Positions 34,833 through 44,036 are shown, counted from the stretch's first letter. The stretch is DNA of 64,000 nucleotides from Actinomadura barringtoniae (GCF_017573505.1 NZ_JAGEOJ010000006.1:434001-498000), one strand, 5' to 3'. A program made the numbers and translations. Notes: generated by a model not told the origin, from the letters alone.

Positions 34833-35090
34833 CTAACTGATGATCGGTTGCCAATGGTGGAGGGCGGCGACTGTGACGCCAGGGGTGGAGTAGTAGGGGT
34901 CGCTTTGGATGATCTCTCGCATGCCGCGCTCGTCGGTGTCGAACAGCAGGAGGGCACCGGAGTCGTCCGACCAGGGGCCTGCCATGACGAGCCTGCCCTG
35001 GTCATGAAGCTGGGAGAGGTACTGGCGGTGTGCGGGGCGGGCGGCCAGGCGTTCGTCGGTCTGCTCGAAGGTCAGCTCCAGTGCGTACAT
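34833..35090 (-). CDS. YCII-related domain protein
   Basis: An 85-residue single-domain protein of the YciI/YCII dimeric alpha-beta barrel fold: MYALELTFEQTDERLAARPAHR, LHDQGRLVMAGPW, DPYYSTPGV. The His and Asp of this fold (HRQYLSQLHDQG) are present. Roles of the family are poorly known; some act as lactone hydrolases or dehydrochlorinase-like enzymes. It is convergent with the epimerase gene and divergent from the Crp-type regulator. Confidence 0.85.
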   Translation of the reverse strand: MYALELTFEQTDERLAARPAHRQYLSQLHDQGRLVMAGPWSDDSGALLLFDTDERGMREIIQSDPYYSTPGVTVAALHHWQPIIS

Positions 35091-35146
35091 GAACCGAGCG
35101 TATGGGTGGCCTGGTGGCGGGCGCTGTATCGCGTGATACTCGCCGG

Positions 35147-35818
35147 ATGACGGCCCTGTTGTTGAGGGCCGTGCCGCTGTTCGCTTCGCTGGACGCGGCG
35201 CGGCTACGGAAGGTGGTCGAACGCTCGATCTCGCGGACGGTCGAGGCGGGGACCGTCGTCGCCGTTCGCGGGCAGGCGGCGGCACGGCTCATCGTGGTCG
35301 AGGACGGCTCCCTGACGGGCGTTCACGAGACCGAGCAGGGGCGGCGGCTGCGGCTGGGCGAATTCGCGGCGCCCTGCGCGGTCGACAAGGCGGCGGTGCT
35401 CGGCGCGGGCACCTATACCGCGACATGGACGGCGACGGTGCCGAGCAGGCTCCGGCTGATCGGTGCGGATGAGCTCTTCGCGCTCGTTGACGAGGTCCCC
35501 GATGTCCGCAGGCACGTCATGAGGTATCTCGCGGAGCAGGTCGGGGAACGGCAGGACGACCTGGTCCGCGTGGCGTTCGACGACGCTGCCACGCGTGTCG
35601 CCGAATGGCTGGCGCGGGCGATGCGGTGTGGTGCGCGGGTTGTTCTGCCGGGTGCTCAGGAAGGGCTCGCGGAGACCGTCGGCTCCACCAGGGTGTCGGT
35701 TAATCGGGCGCTTCAGGCTCTGGCCCGTGAGGGCCTGATCAGGATCGAGCCTGGTGCCGTCGTTGTGCTGGACGCCGGCGGCCTCCTCGGCTGGGTGCCG
35801 AGGAAGCCCACTGAGTGA
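35147..35818 (+). CDS. Crp/Fnr-family transcriptional regulator
   Basis: A 223-residue protein. An N-terminal cyclic-nucleotide-binding-like beta barrel covers about residues 5-120 (PLFASLDAARLRKVVERS, ARLIVVEDGSLTGVHE). A dimer helix is followed by a C-terminal Crp-type HTH (LAETVGSTRVSVNRALQALAREGLIRIEPGAVVVLD). The cAMP-binding residues are not clearly conserved, and no iron-sulphur cysteines are seen, so the signal is unknown. The ATG at 35147 is the first good start. Confidence 0.88.
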   Translation: MTALLLRAVPLFASLDAARLRKVVERSISRTVEAGTVVAVRGQAAARLIVVEDGSLTGVHETEQGRRLRLGEFAAPCAVDKAAVLGAGTYTATWTATVPSRLRLIGADELFALVDEVPDVRRHVMRYLAEQVGERQDDLVRVAFDDAATRVAEWLARAMRCGARVVLPGAQEGLAETVGSTRVSVNRALQALAREGLIRIEPGAVVVLDAGGLLGWVPRKPTE

Positions 35819-35822
35819 TCGC

Positions 35823-36812
35823 TTAGTCGGCCTGGACGGCGTTGTGGACGTTGATGGCGTTGTCGCCGAGCTGGGGGCCGAAGGTGTAGCCGGGGTTGCT
35901 CGGGTTGACCCAGCTCTGGTTCGTGACGATGTAGCCCCAGCCGCGGGACAGCGGCATGTCGTAGATGGTGGGGCCGCCGCTCGCGCCGTGGCCCATGTCG
36001 CAGTGGAGCTTGCGCCAGAACTCCAAGGTGGAACTGCCCACGCAGAAGCGCAGGTCGGCGCCGTTGGAGTCGATGCCGGAGCGGGCGGGGAAGGTGTCGA
36101 CCGGGTAGCCGAACGAGCGGGAGTCGGTGAAGGCCTGGGTGGAGCCGAACTTGTAGCCCTGCCAGCCGACCACGTCGCCGACGCGGCGGCCCGAGGAGGT
36201 GTTCAGGGCGACCGCGCCCATGTCATGGACCTTGTTCTTGCCGTGGTGGTAGCCCTCGGGGACGGCCCAGGACTTGGCGGCCCAGTGCCCGTAGGGCCAC
36301 TGGCCGTCGTGGTAGTCGGGGGCGAACAGGATGTTCTTGTACCAGTGGCCGTTGCCGTCGCTCAGGCAGTGCGCGGCGGTCCACACGGTGTTGTGGTTGG
36401 CCGAGGAGATGACCGTCGCGGTGCACCAGTTCCGGGCACCGTCCTTGTCGAAGTAGAGCTTGCCGATGGTGCGGGCCGGGGCGGCGCCGTGGCCCGCCCA
36501 GGCCTTGGACTGCCAGAAGTAGGTGAGGCTGTCCGCACCGAAGGTGGCCGCCTGCGCGGGGGCGCTTCCGTCCGCGGACTCGGTCTGGGTGGACGGGGCG
36601 CTCGGCACGTCGCCCGAGGGGGCTTCGAGGGCGTCGAGCGGGGTGGCCGCGGCCATGTTCTCGGGCGTCCAGAAGGCGTTGGCCGCGGAGGACATGGCAG
36701 CGGTCGCCCGTCCTACGGTGGCCGAGCTCTGGTCGTCGGCATGCGCCGTGTCCACGGTCACGCCGAACGACAGCGCGACGGCCGAAGCCGTCGCAAGAAG
36801 CTGGAGTCTCAC
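35823..36812 (-). CDS. Secreted trypsin-like serine protease (V8/glutamyl endopeptidase-like)
   Basis: A 329-residue protein starting at GTG 36812 (GGAG upstream), with a signal peptide (RLQLLATASAVALSFGVTVDTAHA). A Ser/Pro-rich pro-region of about 80 residues follows, then a chymotrypsin-fold domain. The triad is visible: His in VWTAAHC, Asp in HDMGAVAL, Ser in HGASGGPTIYD. The pattern GASGGP plus CTATVI resembles V8/glutamyl endopeptidase-type secreted enzymes. The terminal segment is PQLGDNAINVHNAVQAD. It would act outside the cell after removal of the pro-peptide. Confidence 0.92.
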   Translation of the reverse strand: MRLQLLATASAVALSFGVTVDTAHADDQSSATVGRATAAMSSAANAFWTPENMAAATPLDALEAPSGDVPSAPSTQTESADGSAPAQAATFGADSLTYFWQSKAWAGHGAAPARTIGKLYFDKDGARNWCTATVISSANHNTVWTAAHCLSDGNGHWYKNILFAPDYHDGQWPYGHWAAKSWAVPEGYHHGKNKVHDMGAVALNTSSGRRVGDVVGWQGYKFGSTQAFTDSRSFGYPVDTFPARSGIDSNGADLRFCVGSSTLEFWRKLHCDMGHGASGGPTIYDMPLSRGWGYIVTNQSWVNPSNPGYTFGPQLGDNAINVHNAVQAD

Positions 36813-36888
36813 ACGTGCTCCATTCGCGGGGAGGGGGCTCCCAGCAAAGTGGATCTTGGTGACTCCAGGGTGGCCGGAGGATGATCGT

Positions 36889-38469
36889 TTAGGCGCGGAG
36901 CAGGGTGATCGTCCTGCCGCTCGGGGACCGGGCCTCGGTGATGGTGGTGCGCTCGGGCAGCGGCGGGGCGTCCGGACGCCGGTCGAAGATGACCAGCGCA
37001 CCGGTCTCCAAACCGAGCCTGTCCAGGTAACCGTCAAGCTGGGTGAGCCCGTCGGGAAGCGGATCGGGGCGGCCGGGATGGTGCACCTTCAACTCGACCG
37101 CCTCCCACTGCCAGGCGCGTTCGCCGTGAGGGCCGGCGTAGGGCTTGCGGACCAGAAGGTCGATGCGGCCGCGACCTGCGGCGTACTCGCGGTCGATGTA
37201 GCCGCCTCCGTTGACGATGCGGTGGAGAAAGCCCATGAAGACCAGTTGGCATGCGGCCTCGTGGTAGATCTCATGGCTCGTCAGGATCTCCCCGTTCAGC
37301 TTCCAGAACGCGGCGAACTCCTCCAGCAGACGGTCGAAGTCCAGGCGCCCGTCAGAGGTGAGAAAGCTCTTGGGCTCGGCATGGACGAGGCTCTCCGTGC
37401 GTTCCGCGAGCACCCGGAGGATGACCTCCTGGTAGATCGGATTGGACACCTGGAGCGGGTGGGTCCGCGTGACCAATCCCAGATCACGTATGTAGGCCAG
37501 ATCGTCGTTGAACGCCGAGTCGACGGGGATCTGGTCGCCGACGATCACCGGTTCGATGATGCGCTGGATGCGTGGCTCGGCGAGGCGTGCCACCAGTGAG
37601 TCCAGATGGGTGGCGCGCGCGACGATCAGCCGCTCGATCGCCTCCTCCATGTGCTCATCGGTGATCGGCTCTGGCGGGAGAATCCGCATGTTGCGGATGA
37701 CCTCACTGGCCAGCGCGTTGACGAGCCAGGGCTGTCCCTGGCTGGCCTCGAAGGCCCGTTGCAGCGCATGCTCGGTGAACTTCTGCCCGGTCTCGGTGGT
37801 GTGCTGGCCGTACAGGTCGGCCATCTGGTCGAAGGAGAAGTTCTCAAGGCGCAGCGAGGCCGCCTTGATGTTGAACGGACTCGAACTGGCCAAGCGAGTC
37901 GGGTCGCCGCCGGAGGCCGCCTTGTAGTCACGGACATCCCGCATCCCACAGAGCACCACCGAATGCGCGAACGGGGTAGGGGCGTTGTGGCCGGCGCGCA
38001 ACTGCCGCAGCACGCTGGTCAGGTGGTCACCGACCAGAGAGTCGATCTCATCGAGGAGCAGGACCAGCGGCAAGGGAGACGCGGCGGCCCATGCGGTGAG
38101 TCCCCGGAAGAGGCGGTGTCCGGACGGTGCCGCTGGCCACGGATCCGGTGGGCGGCAGGCGTCAGGGAGCCCGGAGTATCCCGCTCCGTCTGATATCGCC
38201 GCGAGAATGAGCTCTTCCGGGGTCGCGTTCCCCTGTGCACGGGCGGAAGCGCCCTCGCAGGACAGATAGACCACCGCGTACCGGCCGGACGTCGTGAGCT
38301 CCTGGGCCAACGCCTGAAGCGTCGTGGTCTTCCCCGTCTGCCGGGGGGCGTGAACGACGAAGTACTGCCCGTGCTCGATCAGCTCATGTGCCTGCGGGAG
38401 ACGGGGCTGGGGCGGCAGCATGTAGTGCCGTTCCGGCCGACAGGGGCCCGCCACGTTGAAAATCCTCAC
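36889..38469 (-). CDS. AAA ATPase-like protein with a C-terminal PD-(D/E)XK-type domain
   Basis: About 526 residues. Walker A lies at about 41-50 (APRQTGKTTT) and Walker B near 132-143 (LPLVLLLDEIDS). A sensor-like CGMRDVRDY segment and a winged-helix-like middle follow. The C-terminus (about 440-475) has GRGRIDLLV followed by WQWEAVELKVH, the spaced Asp and ExK pattern of PD-(D/E)XK nuclease folds. This matches the AAA-ATPase_like/PDDEXK_9 architecture, whose function is poorly defined. The start at GTG 38469 has GGAG seven bases upstream. Its codon use is visibly less GC-rich than its neighbours, and it has no operon partner, which suggests acquisition by transfer. Confidence 0.82.
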   Translation of the reverse strand: MRIFNVAGPCRPERHYMLPPQPRLPQAHELIEHGQYFVVHAPRQTGKTTTLQALAQELTTSGRYAVVYLSCEGASARAQGNATPEELILAAISDGAGYSGLPDACRPPDPWPAAPSGHRLFRGLTAWAAASPLPLVLLLDEIDSLVGDHLTSVLRQLRAGHNAPTPFAHSVVLCGMRDVRDYKAASGGDPTRLASSSPFNIKAASLRLENFSFDQMADLYGQHTTETGQKFTEHALQRAFEASQGQPWLVNALASEVIRNMRILPPEPITDEHMEEAIERLIVARATHLDSLVARLAEPRIQRIIEPVIVGDQIPVDSAFNDDLAYIRDLGLVTRTHPLQVSNPIYQEVILRVLAERTESLVHAEPKSFLTSDGRLDFDRLLEEFAAFWKLNGEILTSHEIYHEAACQLVFMGFLHRIVNGGGYIDREYAAGRGRIDLLVRKPYAGPHGERAWQWEAVELKVHHPGRPDPLPDGLTQLDGYLDRLGLETGALVIFDRRPDAPPLPERTTITEARSPSGRTITLLRA

Positions 38470-38689
38470 ACTCACGCTCCGTACGGTATCGGCTACGCGA
38501 TCGCCGCGAACGTGACTCGACGGACTGCCCATAACAGACCCGTCCGAGGCCCCGACCAAGGGTCAGGCGCGCAGGCCGGAGCGCCTTAGGAACCTCCTAT
38601 GCCCCCTGCTGCAGTTTCGTCTTTGTTCTCCGTTCTTTTGCGGCCGTAGCTTGAGACAGGTCGAAAAAGCGATTGAAGGGGATGTTGGA

Positions 38690-39457
38690 ATGAGCAGGAA
38701 TGGGTCTGGAACACTGGAGCTCGCAGGGAAGCGGGCGCTCGTCACTGGTGGCTCTCGCGGAATCGGGGCGGCTGTCGTACGGCAGTTCCTGGACGCGGGT
38801 GCCGATGTGCTGACCACTGCCAGGGCGGCGGGGACGGTGCCGGAGGGGGCCTCGTTTGTGGAGGCTGACGTGCGGACGCGGGCTGGAGCACAGGCGATCG
38901 CGGTGGCTGCGGAGGAGAGGCTCGGCGGGGTGGACATCATCGTTCACAACGCGGGCGGAGCGCGACCGTATGAGAACTCTTCCGCCATTACCGATGAAGA
39001 ATGGCAGAACGCGCTGGACTTGAACTTCCTGGCGTCGGTACGACTGGACTCGTTGCTGGCGGAGGGGATGCGGGAACGGCGTTCGGGGGTCATTGTGCAT
39101 GTCTCGTCGGCGGCGGTCACCACTCCGGTGGGGCAGTTCCTGCACTACACGGCGGCGAAGGCGGCGCTGGAGAACTACAGCCGGGGGCTGGCCTCTGAGT
39201 TGGCCCCGTTCGGGGTCCGGGTCAACACCGTGACGCCCGGCCGGACCGCTACCCCTGGCGGTGCGGCGACGCGGGAGGAGTGGGCGCGGCTGAACGCGGC
39301 GCCGGGGCAGACCAATGCCGGCGACACTCCACCGCTGGGGCGGGACGGTGAGCCGGACGACATCGCCCACGCGGTGATGTTCCTGGTGTCCGACAAGGCG
39401 AGTTGGCTGACCGGGAGCAATCTCGTGGTGGACGGGGGCGAGTTTCCCAGGGGGTGA
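38690..39457 (+). CDS. SDR-family oxidoreductase
   Basis: A 255-residue classical short-chain dehydrogenase. The cofactor motif is TGGSRGIGAA near residue 19, followed by HNAGGARP, the catalytic Ser in HVSSAAVTT, and the Tyr-Lys pair in HYTAAKAALE. The C-terminal NLVVDGGEFPRG is typical. The ATG at 38690 follows AAGGGG. It is adjacent to a convergent LysR gene. The substrate cannot be inferred. Confidence 0.9.
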   Translation: MSRNGSGTLELAGKRALVTGGSRGIGAAVVRQFLDAGADVLTTARAAGTVPEGASFVEADVRTRAGAQAIAVAAEERLGGVDIIVHNAGGARPYENSSAITDEEWQNALDLNFLASVRLDSLLAEGMRERRSGVIVHVSSAAVTTPVGQFLHYTAAKAALENYSRGLASELAPFGVRVNTVTPGRTATPGGAATREEWARLNAAPGQTNAGDTPPLGRDGEPDDIAHAVMFLVSDKASWLTGSNLVVDGGEFPRG

Positions 39458-39466
39458 CCGCGCGCC

Positions 39467-40357
39467 TTAGGAGACCTGAGAGAGGGGTTCGGACCAGGTC
39501 TGCTGGCGGAGGAGGTCGAGCAAGGCCTTCTCCGCCGGGCCCGCGCCCTGCCGGAGGACGGCGATGACGGGCTGGGACACGGCCGGGAAGATCGGGCGGG
39601 CGAGGTGCTCGTGGTCGGCAGGCACCGCGGACGCTGGGACGAGCGTTGCTCCGAGTCCGTGGGCGGCCCAGCGTACGGCGGTGGCGGTTTGGGACACGCG
39701 GGCTGCCGTGGCGGGGGTCAGGTCGTTGTCGCGCAGCACGTTCAGCAGTACGCCGTCGAGCGCGCTGTCGCGGTCGAACCTGACCCACGGCTCGCCCTTC
39801 AGCTCGTGGAGGGAGATCTGGTCCGCGGCGAGGCTCGGATGCCCGGCGCCCAGGACGACGGCGAACTCCTCGTCGCCGAGGTGGTGGGCGTCGGCGGGGG
39901 TTCGTTCGCAGGCGGCCATCAGGGCGAGGTCCAGTACGCCTCGGCGGCACAGCCGGTCCAGCTCGGCGGAGCTCGGCTCCTCGAAGACGGTGACCTCCAG
40001 CCTCGGGAAGCGGCGGCGGAGGGTGGCGAGTGCGCCCGGGAGCTGGCGCGTGCCGAAGCCCAGCTGTGCCGCGACGACCAGTTCGCCCACCAGCTCGTCG
40101 GCTGCGGCCCGCGCCGTCGCCCTCGCCCGCCGCGCCGCGTTCACCGCGACCTGCGCCTCCCGCAGGAACGCCAGGCCGACCGCGGTGGGCACCAGTCCGG
40201 TCGGCGTACGGTCGAACAGCTCCACGCCGAGCTCTCGTTCCAGGCCGCGGATCTGCTGCGACATGGATGGTTGGGCGACGTGCAGCCGTTCGGCCGCCGC
40301 CGTCACCGAGCCCTCCTCCGCCACGGCCAAGGCGTACTCGAACTGGCGAAGGCTCAT
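39467..40357 (-). CDS. LysR-family transcriptional regulator
   Basis: A 296-residue LysR protein. The N-terminal HTH is QFEYALAVAEEGSVTAAAERLHVAQPSMSQQIRGLERELG, followed by a substrate-binding domain from about residue 90. It is convergent with the SDR gene and divergent from the MHS-family permease gene, which is the more likely target. The 212-base divergent gap contains an inverted repeat close to the permease start. Confidence 0.92.
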   Translation of the reverse strand: MSLRQFEYALAVAEEGSVTAAAERLHVAQPSMSQQIRGLERELGVELFDRTPTGLVPTAVGLAFLREAQVAVNAARRARATARAAADELVGELVVAAQLGFGTRQLPGALATLRRRFPRLEVTVFEEPSSAELDRLCRRGVLDLALMAACERTPADAHHLGDEEFAVVLGAGHPSLAADQISLHELKGEPWVRFDRDSALDGVLLNVLRDNDLTPATAARVSQTATAVRWAAHGLGATLVPASAVPADHEHLARPIFPAVSQPVIAVLRQGAGPAEKALLDLLRQQTWSEPLSQVS

Positions 40358-40510
40358 CGGCTCCTGTTTCCTTCAGGCGGCAGGGCGGTCCACGTGGCCA
40401 ACCTGGTTCGGCGGGCGGGGATTCCCATGGGCCGAGGGCGGCTTTCTTAAGCGGACGTTAGATCTGGGGGCTCGCGCTTGTCGGTGGTTCCTTACGTCGG
40501 TGAAGCTTCG

Positions 40511-40534
40511 GTGACTTGCGGTGACGCAGGTCAC
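40511..40534 (+). promoter_or_regulatory. Near-perfect inverted repeat upstream of the MHS permease gene
   Basis: GTGACTTGC (40511-40519) and GCAGGTCAC (40526-40534) are complementary except for one position, around a six-base centre GGTGAC. It lies 36 bases before the permease start codon. A dimeric regulator is likely to bind here. No -35/-10 pair is obvious nearby. Confidence 0.45.
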
Positions 40535-40569
40535 TCCCCCCGTTTCACCGAGCTTGAGGAGGCGCCCGC

Positions 40570-41901
40570 ATGACGGCCTCAACGTCCCGAAGTCCCTGGA
40601 AGGCGCTGGTCGGCGGCTCGATCGGCAATCTGGTCGAGTGGTACGACTGGTTCATCTACTCCAGCTTCGCCGTGTACTTCGCCTCGGCGTTCTTCCCCAA
40701 GGGGAACGACACCGCGCAGCTGCTCAACACGATGGGGATCTTCGCCGTCGGGTTCTTCATGCGGCCGGTCGGCGGCTGGCTGCTCGGGCGGCTGGGCGAC
40801 CGGAAGGGCCGCAAGGCGGCGCTGACGACCACGGTCACACTGATGTCGGTGAGCGCGCTGCTGATCGCGGTCGCGCCGACGTACGACCAGGTCGGCTATT
40901 TCGGCGCGCTGGTGCTGCTGGTGGCGCGGCTGCTGCAGGGGCTGTCGGTCGGCGGTGAGTACGCGGCGAGCGCGACCTACCTGACCGAGGCGTCGGCTCC
41001 GGGGAAGCGCGGGTTCTCGTCGAGTTTCCAGTACGTGTCGATGACGATGGGGCAGCTGTGCGGGCTCGGGCTGCAGATCATCCTGCAGCACACGATGTCG
41101 TCGGACACGCTGCACTCGTGGGGCTGGCGCATCCCGTTCGTGGTCGGCGCCGTGGGGGCGGCGGTGATCTTCTACCTGCGGCGGAACCTGCTGGAGACCG
41201 AGGCGTACGAGGAGGAGGCCGGCGTCGAGCGGGGCACGCTGCGCGGGCTGCTCGCGCACAAGCGGGAGTTCGCGCTGGTCATCGCCCTGACGATGGGCGG
41301 CACGGTCGCGTACTACACCTACACGACCTACCTGACGAAGTACCTGTCGAACACGGCCGGGATGAGCAAGAACGACGCGGCGCTGGTGAGCTTCTGCGCG
41401 TTGACGATCTTCATGCTGCTGCAGCCGCTGGCGGGCGCGCTGTCGGACCGGATCGGGCGGCGGCCGCTTCTGATCACGTTCGGGATCGGGTCGATGCTCG
41501 GCACCGTGCCGATCATGACGGCGCTGGGGAACGTGTCGGGCTTCGTCCCGGCGCTGCTGCTGATGACCGGCGGACTGGTGATCGTGACCGGCTACACCTC
41601 GATCAACGCGGTGGTGAAGGCCGAACTGTTCCCGACGCACGTGCGGGCGCTGGGCGTGGCCCTGCCGTACGCGATCGCCAACGCGCTGTTCGGCGGCACG
41701 GCCGAGTACGTGGCGCTGTGGTTCAAGAAGGGCGGCATCGAGTCCGGCTTCTACTGGTACGTCTCGGCGTGCGCGGCGGTGTCGCTGGTGGTCTACCTGA
41801 CCATGCGCGAGACCCGGCACACGGCTCTGACCGGGGCGGAGAAGGATGCCGCCCCGGCCGGGACGGGCGAGGCGGGCGAGCGGCTCACCGCTCGCGCATG
41901 A
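40570..41901 (+). CDS. MFS transporter, metabolite:H+ symporter (MHS) family
   Basis: A 443-residue protein with twelve membrane spans. NLVEWYDWFIYSSFAVYF at the N-terminus and GRLGDRKGRKAAL between TM2 and TM3 are signatures of the MHS group (alpha-ketoglutarate, citrate, proline/betaine and shikimate permeases). FSSSFQYVSMTMGQLCG and FPTHVRALGVALPYAIANALFGGTAEYVA also fit. It likely imports a dicarboxylate or similar acid with protons. The ATG has GAGGAGG upstream. The two-component genes follow 52 bases later. Confidence 0.9.
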   Translation: MTASTSRSPWKALVGGSIGNLVEWYDWFIYSSFAVYFASAFFPKGNDTAQLLNTMGIFAVGFFMRPVGGWLLGRLGDRKGRKAALTTTVTLMSVSALLIAVAPTYDQVGYFGALVLLVARLLQGLSVGGEYAASATYLTEASAPGKRGFSSSFQYVSMTMGQLCGLGLQIILQHTMSSDTLHSWGWRIPFVVGAVGAAVIFYLRRNLLETEAYEEEAGVERGTLRGLLAHKREFALVIALTMGGTVAYYTYTTYLTKYLSNTAGMSKNDAALVSFCALTIFMLLQPLAGALSDRIGRRPLLITFGIGSMLGTVPIMTALGNVSGFVPALLLMTGGLVIVTGYTSINAVVKAELFPTHVRALGVALPYAIANALFGGTAEYVALWFKKGGIESGFYWYVSACAAVSLVVYLTMRETRHTALTGAEKDAAPAGTGEAGERLTARA

Positions 41902-41953
41902 CGGGCTGGGACCTACTCTTGACGCGGAGTGGGTCCCAGTGAGGCAGGTCTGC

Positions 41954-42628
41954 ATGCGGGTGCTTCTGGTCGAGGACGACGATCGGCTCGCCGACGCCCT
42001 CACCACGGCCCTCACCGAGCGCGGCCACCGGGTGGACCGGGTCACGCGCGCCGACGAGGGGCTGCGGCTGAAGGACGGCGCCGACTTCGTGCTGCTCGAC
42101 CTGCTGCTGCCCGACATGCACGGGCTGGAGATGCTCCGCCGGCTGCGGCGGGTGTCGGCGGTCCCGGTGATCGTGCTGACCGCGCTGACCGAGGACCGGA
42201 CGGTGCTGCAGGGGCTGCGCGCCGGGGCCGACGACTACCTCACCAAGCCGTTCAAGATCATGGAGCTGCTCGCCCGGATGGACGCCGTCGCCCGCCGCGT
42301 CCCCCGTGGCGGCGGGAACGGCGGTTCGTCCCCGGCCACCAGCGTGGTGGCCGGGGACGTCACCATCGACCTGCCGGCCCGCGAGGTCTGCGTGGCCGGC
42401 AGGTCGATCGCGCTGACGCGGCGGGAGTTCGACGTGCTGGCGCTGCTGGCGCGCGAGCCCGGCGTGGTCCGCAGCCGCGAGGAGATCCTGGACGCGGTGT
42501 GGGGCGACGCGTTCCTGGCGGCCTCGCGGTCGCTGGACGTGCACATCCGCGGGATCCGCGCCAAGACCGGCCGCCCGGACCTGATCCGCACGCTGCGCGG
42601 CGCCGGCTACCGCTTGGGCGTGGACTGA
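41954..42628 (+). CDS. Two-component response regulator (OmpR/PhoB family)
   Basis: A 224-residue response regulator. The receiver domain begins RVLLVEDDDRLADAL, the phosphoacceptor Asp is at about residue 49 in FVLLDLLLPDMHG, and the receiver Lys is in DDYLTKPFK. The C-terminal winged helix (about 135-222) contains LTRREFDVLALLAREPGVV and DVHIRGIRAKTG. The ATG at 41954 is chosen because it starts the receiver exactly. The kinase gene starts 31 bases after the stop. Confidence 0.94.
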   Translation: MRVLLVEDDDRLADALTTALTERGHRVDRVTRADEGLRLKDGADFVLLDLLLPDMHGLEMLRRLRRVSAVPVIVLTALTEDRTVLQGLRAGADDYLTKPFKIMELLARMDAVARRVPRGGGNGGSSPATSVVAGDVTIDLPAREVCVAGRSIALTRREFDVLALLAREPGVVRSREEILDAVWGDAFLAASRSLDVHIRGIRAKTGRPDLIRTLRGAGYRLGVD

Positions 42629-42659
42629 TGAACGCCCGGCTGATGACGGGTGCGGGCTG

Positions 42660-44027
42660 ATGCGGCGGCGGATGCTGATCACGTACCTGACGCTGATCGG
42701 CGGGCTGGTGCTGGCGCTGGCCATTCCGCTCGGGCTGGCGTACGCGCAGAAGCGCACGAGCGAGCTGCTGCTGGACCGGCGCGCGGACGCGACCCGGTTG
42801 GCCGAGCTGACCGACCAGGCCGTACGGGAGGGCGACGACTCGCTGCTGGCCGCGGAGGTGCAGCGCTACTCGACGCTGTACGGGGCGGCGGTGGAGGTGC
42901 GGAACGGCGCCAAGACCGTGATGATCCCGCCCGACGAGCCGATCACGAACGAGGGTCCGGCCCTGCGCCGAGCCTTGGCGGGCCGGACGACCGAGAAGCT
43001 GCCGCTGATCACCCCGTTCGGTCCCCGGCACGCCGTGGTGGCCGAGCCCGCGGGCCGGGACGCGCAGGTCGTCGGAACGGTCCTGATCTCCGCGCCGACC
43101 GACGATGCCCGCCGCGACATCGCGCTCATCTGGCTGGCGCTGGCGTTCGGGGCTCTGGCCGTCTTCACCCTCGCGATCGTGGTGGCGCGGCGGCTCACGC
43201 GGTGGGCGCTGCGCCCGGTGGCGGAGCTGGACGCGGCCACCGAGGCGATCGCCGCCGGGCGGATGACCGCGCGGGCCGCCGTCACCGGGCCCGGGCCGTC
43301 GGAGCTGCGGCGGCTGGAGGAACGCTTCAACGCGATGGCCGACGCGGTCGCGGCCGCCCTGGACAAGCAGCGGGCCTTCGTGGCTGATGCTTCACACGAG
43401 CTGCGCACGCCGCTGGCCGTTCTGTCGTTGCGGCTGGAGAACCTGCACCCGCATCTCACCGATTCGGGTGCAGGTGAACACGAGCGCGCCATGGAGGAGA
43501 TGGACCGCCTGGGCGCGCTGCTGGAGGACCTGCTGGCCCTGGCCCGCGTGGAGGCGGGGACCTCGGTCGCCGAGCCGGTCGATCTGGTCGAGGAGCTCAA
43601 GCCCCGCCTGTCGGCGTGGGAGGAGGTCGCCGGGGCGGCGGGCATCGAGCTGCGGTCGGAGCTGCCGGGCGCGCTCATCGCGACCTGCCCGCCCGACACC
43701 GCGGGCCGCATCGCCGACATCGCGATCGACAACGCCATCAAGTTCACGTCGTCGTCCGGCGGGGTGGTGCGGGTCGAGCTGAGCGAGGACGCCGACGAGG
43801 CCGTTCTGCGGGTGGCGGACGACGGGCCCGGGCTGGAGGCGGACGAGCTGGAGGCGGCGCGCAACCGGTTCTGGCGTTCGGCGCGGCACGGGAACGTCGA
43901 GGGCAGCGGGTTGGGGCTGGCGATCGCCGACGAGCTCGCGCGAACGGGCGGCGGAACGCTGGCGTTGGCAGCCGCCGAGCCGCACGGCCTGGTCGTCGAG
44001 CTGCGGCTACCTCTCGTTCAGCCCTGA
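42660..44027 (+). CDS. Sensor histidine kinase
   Basis: A 455-residue membrane kinase. TM1 is at about residues 6-27 and TM2 at about 157-178, with an extracytoplasmic sensor of about 130 residues between them. A HAMP linker follows, then the HisKA H-box ADASHELRTPLA near 243, and the HATPase domain with N-box DNAIKF, DDGPGLE and GSGLGLAI. It pairs with the upstream OmpR-type regulator. It is convergent, at nine bases, with an orphan TAXI binding lipoprotein gene, which might present a ligand to this sensor. Confidence 0.94.
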   Translation: MRRRMLITYLTLIGGLVLALAIPLGLAYAQKRTSELLLDRRADATRLAELTDQAVREGDDSLLAAEVQRYSTLYGAAVEVRNGAKTVMIPPDEPITNEGPALRRALAGRTTEKLPLITPFGPRHAVVAEPAGRDAQVVGTVLISAPTDDARRDIALIWLALAFGALAVFTLAIVVARRLTRWALRPVAELDAATEAIAAGRMTARAAVTGPGPSELRRLEERFNAMADAVAAALDKQRAFVADASHELRTPLAVLSLRLENLHPHLTDSGAGEHERAMEEMDRLGALLEDLLALARVEAGTSVAEPVDLVEELKPRLSAWEEVAGAAGIELRSELPGALIATCPPDTAGRIADIAIDNAIKFTSSSGGVVRVELSEDADEAVLRVADDGPGLEADELEAARNRFWRSARHGNVEGSGLGLAIADELARTGGGTLALAAAEPHGLVVELRLPLVQP

Positions 44028-44036
44028 AGCCACACC

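Noticed and set aside
38470..38689. Possible gene or insertion sequence between the AAA ATPase and SDR genes
   Set aside because: No convincing short ORF or terminal inverted repeat was found; it appears to be a shared, AT-richer promoter region.
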